NCBI RefSeq assembly: GCF_900109575.1
Contig: NZ_FOAF01000011.1
Location: forward strand, 124,001 to 188,000
Reading direction: 5' to 3'
Origin: Olivibacter domesticus
Lineage (GTDB): Bacteria > Bacteroidota > Bacteroidia > Sphingobacteriales > Sphingobacteriaceae
Length of the DNA stretch: 64,000 bases
Shown here one piece after another: positions 1 through 9,421 of the stretch; position 1 is the stretch's first letter, and each line of letters opens with the position of its first letter. The position numbers and the translations under genes were made by a program. Below the pieces are notes generated by a model, which did no database searches, had not been told where the DNA came from, and worked only from the letters and a program-made list of their open reading frames with translations.

Positions 1-1667
1 GGATTTGGCACTCCAAAACTACCGGGCGACTGTATATACGCATTATAGCTACCGTCTTCATTATACACGGGCGGAATCGGACTCGCAATATCGAAACCCT
101 CATCCCGTCCCTGTCCGTTTACGCCACCTCTCGTAAACGTGAGCGAAGGAGACAGGTTAATCCCTACTTTAAAGCGATCTGACAAATTAGCGTCTACATT
201 TGTACGGATCGAGAACCTATCAAATCCTGTATTCAACATCACTCCTTCTTGGTTAAAATAACCCGCAGACACGTATGTTTTTATCTTTTCCGTCCCACCT
301 GAAATACTCAAATTAAGATCCGTCATTGGCGCAACTCGTGTCACTTCATCAAACCAATTCGTACCTTCTCCTATCAATGAGGGGTCTCTGTAAAGTTCCG
401 GAACATCTTCCAGTGTAGGCTCTCGTCCTTCCTCAAAGCGTATTTTATCCATAATGGCTTCTTTACGCCATTGCGCAAACTCCTGGCCGTTCATTAAATC
501 GGGTCTGCCTGTTTGCGGCACTTCTTGGAGCCCAGTACTTCCGGAAAATTGAATCACCGGCTTTCCACTTGCGCCACGTTTTGTGGTAATAATAATGACG
601 CCGTTAGCTCCTCTCGATCCGTATATCGCCGTTGCAGAAGCATCCTTTAACACGGTCATAGAGGCTATATCTTGTGGATTTATGGCACTCATCGGGTTTG
701 ACTGCTGTCCGGAAGAAGAAGGGATCGGAAAACCATCGATTACATAAAGCGGCTCGCTCCCCGCGCCAATAGCTCCTATACCTCTTACCTGTATTCTTGG
801 ACCTCCGCCCGGTGTACCGTTCGAGGTACTGACATTAACCCCTGAAACCTGTCCAGTAAGCGCCTGATCTGGACTAGAAATTGCCTGTCCGCGCACGTTT
901 TCCATAGAAATTGGTGCAACAGACCCCGTTACATCTCGACGCTGTTGACTTCCATATCCTATTACGACCACTTCTTCCAAGCCCTCAGAAGCACTTGCCA
1001 ACACAACGTCTAATTTAGCACCCTCCCCTATAGTGACCTCTTTCTCCTGGTAACCAATGTTTCTAAAAACTAATACCTGCCCTTTTTCCGCTTGAAGCTG
1101 ATAATTCCCTTCCGCATTTGATGATGTGCCTTTAGACGTGCCTTTAATTAATACTGAAACACCGGGAATAGGTGATCCGAGCGAGTCCGTTATCGTGCCT
1201 CCAACAAGTCGATCCTGATGAGTTGACGGTGCTTCCGTAACAGGCGTCAATACTCTTTTTTTGAGGACTATCAGTTTGTTCTGAACTTGATAACTGCATG
1301 GCTGGTCTTTAAATATGTAATTTAAAGCATCTTCAACAGTCACGTTTTGCAGGGAAACGCTGATCGGCTTCATCTGTTCAACATCATTCTTTCTATAAAA
1401 GAATGTATAACCCGTTTGCTTTTCAATCGTTGTTAGCAATTGAGTAACGGTCGCATTCTTTTGATCAAGGCTAACTTTTTGTGCCAAAACTTTTTCGGCC
1501 ATGGCCGTTTGTAAGCACATTACTGTTGCCAGCGCCACTAACATATTCATGAGAAGAAGCTTTTTAAAGTTTATTGGCCAGGGTCTTTTTTTACTTAGTA
1601 CAGTAACCCCCTTCCTATTGTATCGGCTGCATATTAGCCGTCTTTGGTCAAATTGATTTATTTGCAT
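1..1667 (-). CDS. SusC/RagA-type TonB-dependent receptor with STN domain (partial, C-terminus beyond window)
   Basis: Outer-membrane importer of oligosaccharides that also signals to an anti-sigma factor. The frame is open from an ATG at 1667 to the window edge, giving about 555 residues of an expected 1000-1100. Visible in order are an N-terminal membrane segment ending near AMAEKVLAQ, an STN (secretin/TonB N-terminal) domain at about residues 63-115, a carboxypeptidase-regulatory-like beta-sandwich (GTITDSLGSPIPGVSVLIKG), and the TonB plug with the family signature EEVVVIGYG and the motif LKDASATAIYGSRGANG. It follows the sigma and FecR genes at 3149-3715 and 1854-3038, so it is the sensor-transporter of that module. 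The STN domain is what normally contacts FecR. The partner SusD is presumably beyond the left edge. The family call is secure; the substrate is inferred from the neighbourhood only. Confidence 0.93.
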   Translation of the reverse strand, partial: MQINQFDQRRLICSRYNRKGVTVLSKKRPWPINFKKLLLMNMLVALATVMCLQTAMAEKVLAQKVSLDQKNATVTQLLTTIEKQTGYTFFYRKNDVEQMKPISVSLQNVTVEDALNYIFKDQPCSYQVQNKLIVLKKRVLTPVTEAPSTHQDRLVGGTITDSLGSPIPGVSVLIKGTSKGTSSNAEGNYQLQAEKGQVLVFRNIGYQEKEVTIGEGAKLDVVLASASEGLEEVVVIGYGSQQRRDVTGSVAPISMENVRGQAISSPDQALTGQVSGVNVSTSNGTPGGGPRIQVRGIGAIGAGSEPLYVIDGFPIPSSSGQQSNPMSAINPQDIASMTVLKDASATAIYGSRGANGVIIITTKRGASGKPVIQFSGSTGLQEVPQTGRPDLMNGQEFAQWRKEAIMDKIRFEEGREPTLEDVPELYRDPSLIGEGTNWFDEVTRVAPMTDLNLSISGGTEKIKTYVSAGYFNQEGVMLNTGFDRFSIRTNVDANLSDRFKVGINLSPSLTFTRGGVNGQGRDEGFDIASPIPPVYNEDGSYNAYIQSPGSFGVPN

Positions 1668-1751
1668 AATTTTGCAATGTTTGTGGTTTATCTTAGTTAA
1701 TGATATAGCTCGTCATCGCTATGAATACTTGGCTAGATTTACTCAATTGAT

Positions 1752-1778
1752 ACCGATAGTGTTACGAGCACTATCGGT
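1752..1778 (-). promoter_or_regulatory. Hairpin between FecR stop and SusC start
   Basis: A perfect 10-bp inverted repeat (ACCGATAGTG at 1752-1761 and CACTATCGGT at 1769-1778, 7-nt loop) sits between the fecR-like stop and the susC start. No U-run follows it on the transcribed strand, so it may lower readthrough, protect mRNA ends or terminate weakly. A similar hairpin is present at the equivalent place in the second sigma module (16214-16246). Confidence 0.5.
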
Positions 1779-1853
1779 TATTTAATAAATAGGCCTTTGT
1801 AAGTTGTATGCTTAAGGTTTATACATAAAGCTCCCTCCTTTCCGAATTTTATA

Positions 1854-3038
1854 CTAGATGATAGTTAATTTTCGACCTTCTATTTTAAATTTCACCCCTA
1901 CTGTTTCCAAGACATTTAATGCTTCATCCAGGCTTAAAGATTTTGGAATTTTGCCAACAAAAACATCGGCAACATGACGCCTTTCATATATCACATCCAC
2001 ATCATACCACCGCGCAAACTGTCTCATTACGGTTTGTATATCTGAATCATTAAAATTGAAATAGCCATGTTTCCAAGAAATAATTTCTGATACGTCTACC
2101 TTTTTAATTTTAATTTCCGAGGATGTAGGGCTCACTATAGCCTGTTGATTCGGTTTTAGAATAGCAATCGCTTCATTATGAATCTGCTTCACTTTCACCG
2201 CACCGTTAATGAGCGTAGTACTTATTTTCCCCTCATCTTCGTAAGCATTGACATTGAATTCTGTTCCCAGTACATAAACTTTCTGCAACCGGGTTTCAAC
2301 AATAAAGGGAATTGCTTTTTTAGGAGATAAGTGGTTAACCATAAAATAGGCTTCGCCATTTAATGTGACACGTCTTTCTTTACGTGCAAATTGTCTGGGA
2401 AAACTTAAGGCAGATCCCGCATTTAACCAGACCTTACTTCCGTCAGAAAAGACGAGTTTATATTCTTTACCAAATGGTATGCTTATCTTATTATTGGCTA
2501 ATTGGCCTTTTCCGATACTACTTGCTTTATTAAAGCAGTAGTGTATCGTGCTCTTCGTTGGTTTACTGACCATTACTCCTTCTTCTTCGACTACATCCCC
2601 TACTTTTATGCTATCCAGCATAATTACCTTTCCAGTAGCTAAGGTTATAATAGCTTTATTTTCATAATGATTAGTATCTCGAGAAAGATCTGCGCTTACA
2701 ATTTTATCGGTCTTAACGATCTTCGTATTCTCGCGATGTAGCAGAATGCCTGCTACAACTAGACAAATGATTGCAGCTGCCGCTACAAATACACCTAATT
2801 TTCTTTTGACAGTAGAAGCTTTTAGATTTTCTTTCTCAGATGATGCTGTTAGTTGAAGGATTTTTTCTAGAAGATGTTTTCTATACTTTTCTTCGTCTTC
2901 ACCAAATGCTGAATAGATGAAGATTTCTTTGTCCTGATTACTATTATACCAAGCAGCAAACTCTCTTTTCTCTTCATCACTAATCGTATTACTTAACCAT
3001 TTTGAAGCCAGTTTTTGATATCGCTGGTTTTGTTCCAT
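1854..3038 (-). CDS. FecR-family anti-sigma factor
   Basis: Inner-membrane anti-sigma factor that relays a signal from the STN-type SusC receptor to an ECF sigma factor. It has 394 residues. The N-terminal cytoplasmic segment (about 1-80) has the short helical pattern typical of sigma-binding regions, and a single membrane helix (VFVAAAAIICLVVAGILL) lies at about 83-100. The periplasmic FecR domain spans about 185-290 and contains IPFGKEYKLVFSDGSKVWLN, LNGEAYF and VLGTEFNV. A C-terminal DUF4974-like domain (about 325-394) resembles an STN fold. The gene lies between the sigma gene (ends 3149) and the STN-SusC gene (starts 1667), the usual order for this system in Bacteroidota. The ATG at 3038 is the only plausible start. 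Confidence 0.93.
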   Translation of the reverse strand: MEQNQRYQKLASKWLSNTISDEEKREFAAWYNSNQDKEIFIYSAFGEDEEKYRKHLLEKILQLTASSEKENLKASTVKRKLGVFVAAAAIICLVVAGILLHRENTKIVKTDKIVSADLSRDTNHYENKAIITLATGKVIMLDSIKVGDVVEEEGVMVSKPTKSTIHYCFNKASSIGKGQLANNKISIPFGKEYKLVFSDGSKVWLNAGSALSFPRQFARKERRVTLNGEAYFMVNHLSPKKAIPFIVETRLQKVYVLGTEFNVNAYEDEGKISTTLINGAVKVKQIHNEAIAILKPNQQAIVSPTSSEIKIKKVDVSEIISWKHGYFNFNDSDIQTVMRQFARWYDVDVIYERRHVADVFVGKIPKSLSLDEALNVLETVGVKFKIEGRKLTII

Positions 3039-3094
3039 AGTAAATAATTGGTCTTATAATAGTATGTCCGTTGGAAAAGAAAAATCCCTTAGTC

Positions 3095-3130
3095 GCAGTC
3101 ATAAAAAAAATTATTTTTTTTTATGACTGC
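3095..3130 (-). terminator. Long A/T-tailed hairpin between sigma and FecR genes
   Basis: A perfect 16-bp inverted repeat (GCAGTCAT followed by eight A at 3095-3110; its complement at 3115-3130) with a 4-nt loop lies in the 110-bp gap between the sigma stop and the FecR start. G/C pairs at the base with A and T runs next to the loop resemble a bidirectional or partial terminator. It could set the sigma to anti-sigma ratio. This is read from sequence only. Confidence 0.5.
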
Positions 3131-3148
3131 TTATTACAGGTAATTTTT

Positions 3149-3715
3149 TTAAAGAAGAGTAAAGATAAAATGACTTAGTTTAGTCCGAAGTGTTTTGATG
3201 GCCTTACCGATATGTGCTTCCACAGTTTTCTCGCTAATTTGTAGTTTAGCAGCAATTTGTTTTTGCGAATACCCTAATTCACGGCTTAATTTGAATACGA
3301 GTTGACATTTTTCAGGTAAATCGGCCACGTAGTGATTCAATTGATCAAATAATTCATTAAACTGGAGCCACTCTTGGGTAGAGTCGTCAACATAGTTACT
3401 AGCTACCAGCGTATTTACGTAGTGCTGTCTATTGAAATATTTGTCAAGTGTCTTTATTACTCGATATTTTACGGAAACAGCTAGGTAATTATTTAAGGAG
3501 ACATTGATTTCTATATCTTTTCTTCGATTCCATAGGTTCACAAAGATATCCTGCACAATTTCTTCTGCATCTTCAAATCGGTCCAGCTTATTATGCGCCA
3601 CTGTTAAAAGTTTTTTCCAGTACCGATCATAGATCTCCGTGAAAGCTTGATTGTTATTGCACTTTAAAAGATCTATCAACTCCTTATCTGAAAGGTTTTT
3701 ATAAATTGGCGTCAT
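3149..3715 (-). CDS. ECF RNA polymerase sigma factor (Bacteroidota PUL type)
   Basis: Extracytoplasmic-function sigma factor that redirects RNA polymerase once its FecR partner receives a signal. It has 188 residues. Region 2 contains AFTEIYDRYWKKL and the signature DAEEIVQDIFVNLWNRR (about 48-65). Region 4 contains LPEKCQLVFKLSRELGYSQ and the helix-turn-helix KQIAAKLQISEKTVEAHIG (about 150-170). The protein ends in a short hydrophobic tail (LSHFIFTLL), as does the second sigma factor of this window. It heads the module with FecR (1854-3038) and SusC (from 1667). An operator-like direct repeat and a good TAnnTTTG -7 box lie just upstream (3739-3782), so the sigma gene itself appears to belong to the shared regulon. 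Start ATG at 3715. Confidence 0.95.
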   Translation of the reverse strand: MTPIYKNLSDKELIDLLKCNNNQAFTEIYDRYWKKLLTVAHNKLDRFEDAEEIVQDIFVNLWNRRKDIEINVSLNNYLAVSVKYRVIKTLDKYFNRQHYVNTLVASNYVDDSTQEWLQFNELFDQLNHYVADLPEKCQLVFKLSRELGYSQKQIAAKLQISEKTVEAHIGKAIKTLRTKLSHFIFTLL

Positions 3716-3738
3716 TAGTGGAGTAACTAGGGCGACAA

Positions 3739-3782
3739 CAAATCTAAAAAAAACTAAAATATACCTATCCTGTACTGTCCTG
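3739..3782 (-). promoter_or_regulatory. Promoter with CAGGA-type direct-repeat operator (site 1)
   Basis: On the minus strand CAGGACAGTACAGG (3782-3769) is followed 23 bp further on by TAGATTTG (3746-3739), a perfect match to the Bacteroidota -7 consensus TAnnTTTG. The sigma gene starts 24 bp below the -7 box. This is the clearest promoter of the seven-member set. The activator is unknown. Confidence 0.65.
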
Positions 3783-3890
3783 ATGCTCCAGAAATCACCC
3801 TATAGCGAAATAAATATCATCATATAAATTATTATCTTAAATATAATAAACCATGGCTTTTATCAGGTATCTCAAAATCTACCTTGAATT

Positions 3891-6191
3891 TCACTTATAG
3901 TTGATTTCGATGAAATAGTCGCCAGATCCCAACGACGGAAACTTTATCCATGCGCCTTCTAGCAATCCTTCTTTTTCTTCACCATTAATGACTGCTCTAT
4001 ATTTTTGTTTAGGAGTCTTTGTTGGTAGGTAGACCATTGCTGTCGTATTAACTGGTATGCGTATACGCGCGCTAAAGGATTGTGCCTTTTGCTCATACTG
4101 CGCTTTGATATCACCCTTTATAGTAGGTATATTAATAGATGCTTCCGTCAAATTTCCCAGTTGAGGCTTCACACGAAAGGATGACCAGCCCGGTGTTAAT
4201 GGCTCTATCCCCATTAGTTTCCTTGGTATAATGTTTGCCGGAACGCCGCCCCATATATGATTCCAGTCTTGATTGGGTTTGTACTTGTCGTCCCATGCTT
4301 CCATGGTGATGGTACTCCCGGATCTGATCATATTGTACCAGCTCCGTTCAGACTCAGATGTGAGTAAGCTTAACGCATAGTTGCCATCTTCGCCATTGTA
4401 AAGTGCATCCATCAAAAACTGGCTCCCATAAACGCTGCAAGCCATACCTCTTGAACGGATAAAATCCGATACGGTAGATCTATATTCTTCCGGAACTAAA
4501 TCAAAAGCAAGTGCAAACATATTACCATGTAGTGATGCATGATCGGTTCCCACGCCATCTATATAAATATGCTTCTTTTTATCAAAAAAATGCTGCTGGA
4601 ATGCTTTGTATACAGCATCGGCCTTTTCATTATAATGGTGTACATCTTCTTTTCGCCCAAGATCTGTAGCCAACTTAGCCATTGCCTGTAAAGCGCGGTA
4701 GTAATAGGCGTTAACGACCACATTATAATCTTTAAATACGAATCCATCTGTTTCGCCGGCTTCCTCTTTTCCTAGTCCCAAGATACCACTTTGTGGCCAA
4801 TCGACTATATCTTTTAAGGCTTCTCCCTCGAAATGAATAGACTTCAATAAGGCTTCATTTTGTTTGCCAGTACGTGTGCTAATTAGTCCATTGCTTTCTT
4901 CCAGCACGGTTAAGGTTTTGGCTTTGAGGTCATCATAATAACGCACTACTGAACGTATATCACCTGTATAACGATAATCATTCCAGGCCATTAATACCGA
5001 TTGCAATATCCATTCAGTTGGCCAAGTGGCATGATGGATCAAATATTCATGTGAATACCTTGCTAGGGTAAACTCGTTATCCATCGCGTAGTGACAAAGT
5101 TGGTTAATATAAGCATCCGCCTCATATGGAATCCGCTCACGATCACCATCCACATAAACACCAGCAAAAGTAGTAGCCTTAACGCTGTACTTGCAAAGAT
5201 CCCATACTTGATTCAATATGTTATTAGATGAATGAAAGGTAGCTGCGCTATCATTAAAAGGGTAATGAACCATGGAACGTACAAGATCTTGTTTGACTAG
5301 TTCACCTCGATAGCCCGCTATTTCTATAAAGCGAAAAGGTACAACCTCCCCTATATAAGGAGGCATCGTAATGGCGGCCGACCCTGTATTACGCTTATCT
5401 TTTTTAAATTTAATTTGATAGGTATGCACTCCTGCCTGCAATGGAAGAAGGTATTCCTGATAACGTATTGTTCCACCCGGATCACGATCTATTTTAGATT
5501 GAGCGCTTAATTTTTCTCCCAAACGGACAACGACGGTATCGCCGCCATCGCTTTTTAAATTTATGCGCAATTGACCAAAGGCCGCCTTCCCGAAATCAGC
5601 ATAATAATAATCGTCATGTTGTTCTAAATGCTGAGGATGCTGATCTGTGCGCTGCAAAGGGTATCGTACAGTGGTATACGCGTCTTTTAATTCCCCAGTA
5701 AAAAAACAAGCTGTATAGCTATATGCACTTTCATTATTGTGATTGTCCCAAACCTTTACCTTCCAAAAATAAGTTTTATTGGATGTTAGAGGCTGCCCCT
5801 TAAACAAAACGGCTGTCGAATTACCTTCTTGTACTTTTCCCGAGTTCCAAATATTTCCTATATCGCTATTCAAGTCCTCCAAGCGATCAGCAACCAATAC
5901 TTGATAAGCAATCTGCTGTGTATTATTCTTATCAGCATCCAATATCCAGCTAAAGAGTGGCTTTTTATTTTCAATATGAACCGCTTGTCCGTATTGAAAT
6001 GCACTGGCCGACCATTGCGGTTGCAACAGGTAACCATTTTCAGATTGATAATCCGTATGGCGTATGAGATCGCAGAACAGCGCTCCAATGCGAATAGCAG
6101 ATGGTTCTGAGGCATATATATATTGCTGTTTAACGAAAAACAACAAAGCGATTAATAATAAGAAGCAAGCATTCCGTTTTAATATCGTCAT
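3891..6191 (-). CDS. GH78-family alpha-L-rhamnosidase
   Basis: Predicted to remove terminal alpha-L-rhamnose from oligosaccharides in the periplasm. It has 766 residues with a signal segment (LLIALLFFVKQQYIYA, about 11-27). The N-terminal fibronectin-like domain (about 33-170, with VLFKGQPLTSNKTYFWKVKVWD) is followed by a beta-sandwich, and by an (alpha/alpha)6 barrel from about 320 that carries VYVDGDRERIPYEADAYINQ (about 343-362). A C-terminal beta domain has the WGGVPANIIPRKLMGIEPLTPGW region. The usual GH78 motif TDCPxRE is replaced by VDGDRERIPYEAD, so this belongs to a divergent subgroup and its specificity could differ. It follows the GH106 gene after 45 bp and closes the second sigma-linked PUL. 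Stop codon TGA at 3893-3891. Confidence 0.82.
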   Translation of the reverse strand: MTILKRNACFLLLIALLFFVKQQYIYASEPSAIRIGALFCDLIRHTDYQSENGYLLQPQWSASAFQYGQAVHIENKKPLFSWILDADKNNTQQIAYQVLVADRLEDLNSDIGNIWNSGKVQEGNSTAVLFKGQPLTSNKTYFWKVKVWDNHNNESAYSYTACFFTGELKDAYTTVRYPLQRTDQHPQHLEQHDDYYYADFGKAAFGQLRINLKSDGGDTVVVRLGEKLSAQSKIDRDPGGTIRYQEYLLPLQAGVHTYQIKFKKDKRNTGSAAITMPPYIGEVVPFRFIEIAGYRGELVKQDLVRSMVHYPFNDSAATFHSSNNILNQVWDLCKYSVKATTFAGVYVDGDRERIPYEADAYINQLCHYAMDNEFTLARYSHEYLIHHATWPTEWILQSVLMAWNDYRYTGDIRSVVRYYDDLKAKTLTVLEESNGLISTRTGKQNEALLKSIHFEGEALKDIVDWPQSGILGLGKEEAGETDGFVFKDYNVVVNAYYYRALQAMAKLATDLGRKEDVHHYNEKADAVYKAFQQHFFDKKKHIYIDGVGTDHASLHGNMFALAFDLVPEEYRSTVSDFIRSRGMACSVYGSQFLMDALYNGEDGNYALSLLTSESERSWYNMIRSGSTITMEAWDDKYKPNQDWNHIWGGVPANIIPRKLMGIEPLTPGWSSFRVKPQLGNLTEASINIPTIKGDIKAQYEQKAQSFSARIRIPVNTTAMVYLPTKTPKQKYRAVINGEEKEGLLEGAWIKFPSLGSGDYFIEINYK

Positions 6192-6236
6192 ATTAATTAT
6201 TGAATTTGTTATTCGTATTTAAGTTATTTAAAGATA

Positions 6237-9140
6237 TCATTGTGATTGAGCCCGTTGTAAAGTGACTGGTCCGATTAAACCTGAAGTAATCAATTTCCAA
6301 TCATCGCGAACGGCAATATTGGTTTGCGTGCGCCGCTGATCTTTCGGTAAGCCCTTGTCTCCAATTAATCTATTTCGCCAACTATTGATTACTTCGACCT
6401 CCAGCGTATTCAGACCAATCTTTGCTCCGCTTAATTTTAATCGATAGGGTGGCGACCATAAAACCGCTAACTCTTTCCCATTCAAGCTTACCTTGGCAAT
6501 CCCCACATCGGCTACCTTTCCCAGGTCCAAATATAGCAATTGACTTGAGGCGTCTTTCAAAGTAAATGACTTTTTATAAAGCGCACTACCGGAATAATAT
6601 TTTATATTCCTATCGGTGTGTTCTGTCCAGCTTGTTAGCTGTGGAAAAGTTACTTCAGCAGACTCTCCAAAAGCACTTTTAAAGGCCACCTCCCAAGCTC
6701 CACTTAAGGTATCAACGTTCTCATAATGTTCAAAATTCATCGCTCGCGTACCCTGCTGATTTGCTGGTATATTCTTCCTAAAGACAACAAACCACGAACC
6801 ATAAGGCTTAAAAGTGATAGGTATGGTAGTCATCCCATTTTCTTGCTTAAAAGCCTTCGCCTCCATTATCTCTCCTGTTTCAGGGTTCCAAAATTCGGGC
6901 AACTTTTCCGTTATTCGAAAGGCAACGTCTGTTTCTACATCCTGGCCATTTTGATTGCTTAAAAAGTAGTAATCGTCCTTTCCATTTCTATTATGGTGAA
7001 TATAGTCGAAATTCAACGAATCATTGTTATCAACAAAATGGCAATCAGGACTTATCCCATCCTGCATCAACCACTCACTCGCTGTATAACCCCATACCAC
7101 CCTTCCCTTACCAACTTTTTTATTTCCTCTCGCTGCCGTCGTATTTCCCCACAATGTCTCCGCTATTTGAGAAACCTCCGTTTCAGACGCAGGATAAGCC
7201 ATCAGGCTCATTGTTTTTTGGGTTTTAGGTCCGATGACAGTAGCGCCATTTTGGACCAATAGCTTTATTTTTTTTAAAGCGTCAACCGATAATATAGCAT
7301 GATCAGGTAGTACCAAAACACGGTATCTACTCCCTTGCGGTAACTGCACACAGCCCTTTGTTGTTTCCAACTGAAGCAAACGTTCTTCATTAATAACATC
7401 ATAGTCAAAATCAGGCAACGCTCCCGCCGGATCACTTGCCTTCAATGTAGCGATATTAGGGACATGATCGCCATAATAATACAGCACATCTGCAACAAAT
7501 TGACCATCTTGCATCATATATTGCACTCTGGCCATGTAATCAAAAAAAACATTGGCGAATTTCCACCATGTTATATTTGGGTTAAAATGTGTACCGGCAA
7601 AATACTCCTGACCAGGCAGTCCCATTTCTTTTGGGGAGTTCGTAAAAGTATGTAAATACGTTTTGTTCAATCCAGCACATACTTCATGATCAAAACTAGG
7701 CTTCATATCTTTCCAGATAACGTCGTCCCAATGATGGCCGATAGTGGTGAAGCCCTCAGCTGCTACGAGTTTTTTACCATAAATATGCGCTGCACTTGCT
7801 GCCTGTTTTACAAAAAATCGCCTTTCTGGTGTAGGTCTATGTCCGGAAGGCGACCAAAATTCACTCATTATCAAATCGCTCCTACCGAAATTTTTTAGCC
7901 CATCAAAAGGGCCTGCATGCGGCCCTCCAGATTCAGGGTGAATACCCATACCAAATTCATGGGCTTTTTGCGCGAAAAAGCCATAGTGATTATCTGCAAT
8001 ACAGTCGCTAATCGTTTTTCTAAAATCGGCTAAAAATCGATTACTTTCTTCTCTGCTATTGATGATCTTTCCAGCCACGACCGGAAGAAATGACAATAAA
8101 TCGTAGTTTCTTCGGTTACGGAATTCATCGCGAAGACTTTCAGTCCAATTTGCGCCACCGAGCTCCCAGCTATCTGTATGCAAATAGTTCAATGTCGTAC
8201 CCGCCAGCGTATCAATTGAGAGCAATAAAGGACGTACATGTCTATTCCAATAGTGTAAAAAATGCTGCTTGCTCATATAATCTATAACCAAACCATTCCA
8301 GCCACCACTTGCGGTAGAAACATGTGCTCCATTGGTGGTGTAACCAAATCGCATAATGGTCCATTTTCCAGCAGGTACGGTCCACTCTAATTCTCCTTTG
8401 TCATTTAATTTGTCTGTTAAATCGATCACTTCTTTGCTACTGGCATGCGCCCTTCCATCTTCCTTATTTTTATCCTTTAAGAAAGCTGGCCGCATATCTG
8501 TGGCCGAAAAAGCGGCCTCTTGCGCAGCTATCTTCGAATTTAAATCGCTTACCGACGCCAAGTCGGCATCCGCTGAACGGAAAGGAATCGCTAATACCGC
8601 AATATCCTGATAAAAATCGTTGCGGTGTTTGGGGATTGGTAATTTAATAGCCGAGGTGTGGTCATCAGACACCGTTATTTCCGACCAAGTTAATAACTTG
8701 GAAGCTTCTTGTGGCTGCACATCTGGCCCACCCAAATTCCAACCACTCTGAATGCTTAGTCCCAGCTTTAATCCTAGTCTATTCGCTTCTTTTACGGCAT
8801 GCTGAAATAATAATTGCCATTCAGCACTTCCAAACATTGGCCCTTCCGGCACATCACCGTTGCCCTGTTGGTTTTGGCCCCCTGCATCAAATATTAACGC
8901 TCCATTAAAGCCTTTCTCCTTCATAGCTTCCAGATCGTTCGTAATAGATGCTTCGGTTACATTACCGTTTAGCCACCACCAAAAGCAGCTTATTCCATAT
9001 TGGGATGAGGGTGTTTTAAAACTTTCTTCAACTAATTCTACGTGTGGTTTGTCGGGTTCTTCATTTATTTGACAGGATCCCATAGTAAACACAGCAATCA
9101 AGACCACTCCTATTTTAATTTTTTCTATCATAATTGTCAT
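6237..9140 (-). CDS. GH106-family alpha-L-rhamnosidase (lipoprotein)
   Basis: Predicted alpha-L-rhamnosidase of the large GH106 family, which acts on rhamnogalacturonan side chains. It has 967 residues. A lipoprotein signal ends in TMGSC, so the mature protein would start at a lipidated Cys near residue 23. The TIM-barrel-like domain opens with the family hallmark FWWWLNGNVTEASITNDLE and continues with GFNGALIFDAGG and GLSIQSGWNLGGP. A conserved acidic segment AAEGFTTIG lies near residue 459 (candidate catalytic Glu by family position). The C-terminal 200 residues form the galactose-binding-like jelly roll (LLYLDLGKVADVGIAKVSLNGKEL). The next in-frame ATG at 9131 is an equally good start. The gene belongs with SusD at 10721-12442 but is now separated from it by an IS110 insertion. 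Confidence 0.88.
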   Translation of the reverse strand: MTIMIEKIKIGVVLIAVFTMGSCQINEEPDKPHVELVEESFKTPSSQYGISCFWWWLNGNVTEASITNDLEAMKEKGFNGALIFDAGGQNQQGNGDVPEGPMFGSAEWQLLFQHAVKEANRLGLKLGLSIQSGWNLGGPDVQPQEASKLLTWSEITVSDDHTSAIKLPIPKHRNDFYQDIAVLAIPFRSADADLASVSDLNSKIAAQEAAFSATDMRPAFLKDKNKEDGRAHASSKEVIDLTDKLNDKGELEWTVPAGKWTIMRFGYTTNGAHVSTASGGWNGLVIDYMSKQHFLHYWNRHVRPLLLSIDTLAGTTLNYLHTDSWELGGANWTESLRDEFRNRRNYDLLSFLPVVAGKIINSREESNRFLADFRKTISDCIADNHYGFFAQKAHEFGMGIHPESGGPHAGPFDGLKNFGRSDLIMSEFWSPSGHRPTPERRFFVKQAASAAHIYGKKLVAAEGFTTIGHHWDDVIWKDMKPSFDHEVCAGLNKTYLHTFTNSPKEMGLPGQEYFAGTHFNPNITWWKFANVFFDYMARVQYMMQDGQFVADVLYYYGDHVPNIATLKASDPAGALPDFDYDVINEERLLQLETTKGCVQLPQGSRYRVLVLPDHAILSVDALKKIKLLVQNGATVIGPKTQKTMSLMAYPASETEVSQIAETLWGNTTAARGNKKVGKGRVVWGYTASEWLMQDGISPDCHFVDNNDSLNFDYIHHNRNGKDDYYFLSNQNGQDVETDVAFRITEKLPEFWNPETGEIMEAKAFKQENGMTTIPITFKPYGSWFVVFRKNIPANQQGTRAMNFEHYENVDTLSGAWEVAFKSAFGESAEVTFPQLTSWTEHTDRNIKYYSGSALYKKSFTLKDASSQLLYLDLGKVADVGIAKVSLNGKELAVLWSPPYRLKLSGAKIGLNTLEVEVINSWRNRLIGDKGLPKDQRRTQTNIAVRDDWKLITSGLIGPVTLQRAQSQ

Positions 9141-9180
9141 TATTACGAGATTATTTTTGACTGGACGAGGGTATCCGAAA

Positions 9181-9297
9181 AGCCGTCATTTCGAGCGAAA
9201 CGTTTGAAGTCGAGCGCCGGAAGGCTCAACGATTTAAATCTTTTATAGGTAATTCCCCTTTATCAGATTTCTCCATTACGCTTTGCTCCAGTCGTAT
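9181..9297. repeat. REP-like palindromic element, left part (interrupted by IS110)
   Basis: The sequence starts AGCCGTCATTTCGAGCGAA and, after a central divergent part, runs into an inverted half (GATTTCTCCATTACGC, then CTCCAGTCGTAT). Dispersed repeats of this type (GTCATTTCGA...GAGAAATC) are common between genes in Bacteroidota. Its right arm is missing here but is found on the far side of the IS as ATGACGGCT (10685-10693). Joining the two parts restores an element of about 124 bp with 9-bp terminal inverted repeats. Confidence 0.7.
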
Positions 9298-9421
9298 TCT
9301 AGGTTGATCATAATTCCAAATTTTAATAAAAAAAGATTGACTTATCATACAAAACAATTTTATTGGTTGAAGTGGTTTCAACCGGCATTCGTTCTTTAAC
9401 ATGATGGTAATGTGGGCTTTT

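Noticed and set aside
1752-1778. tRNA or riboswitch at intergenic hairpins
   Set aside because: Simple perfect stems without cloverleaf, conserved junctions or known aptamer motifs; no tRNA or rRNA genes were seen in the window.
3769-3782. CAGGA direct repeats as ECF sigma -35/-10 boxes
   Set aside because: The two halves are only 10 bp apart, too close for -35/-10, and the motif lacks the AAC and CGT elements. An A/T -7 box of the housekeeping type follows at the right distance instead.
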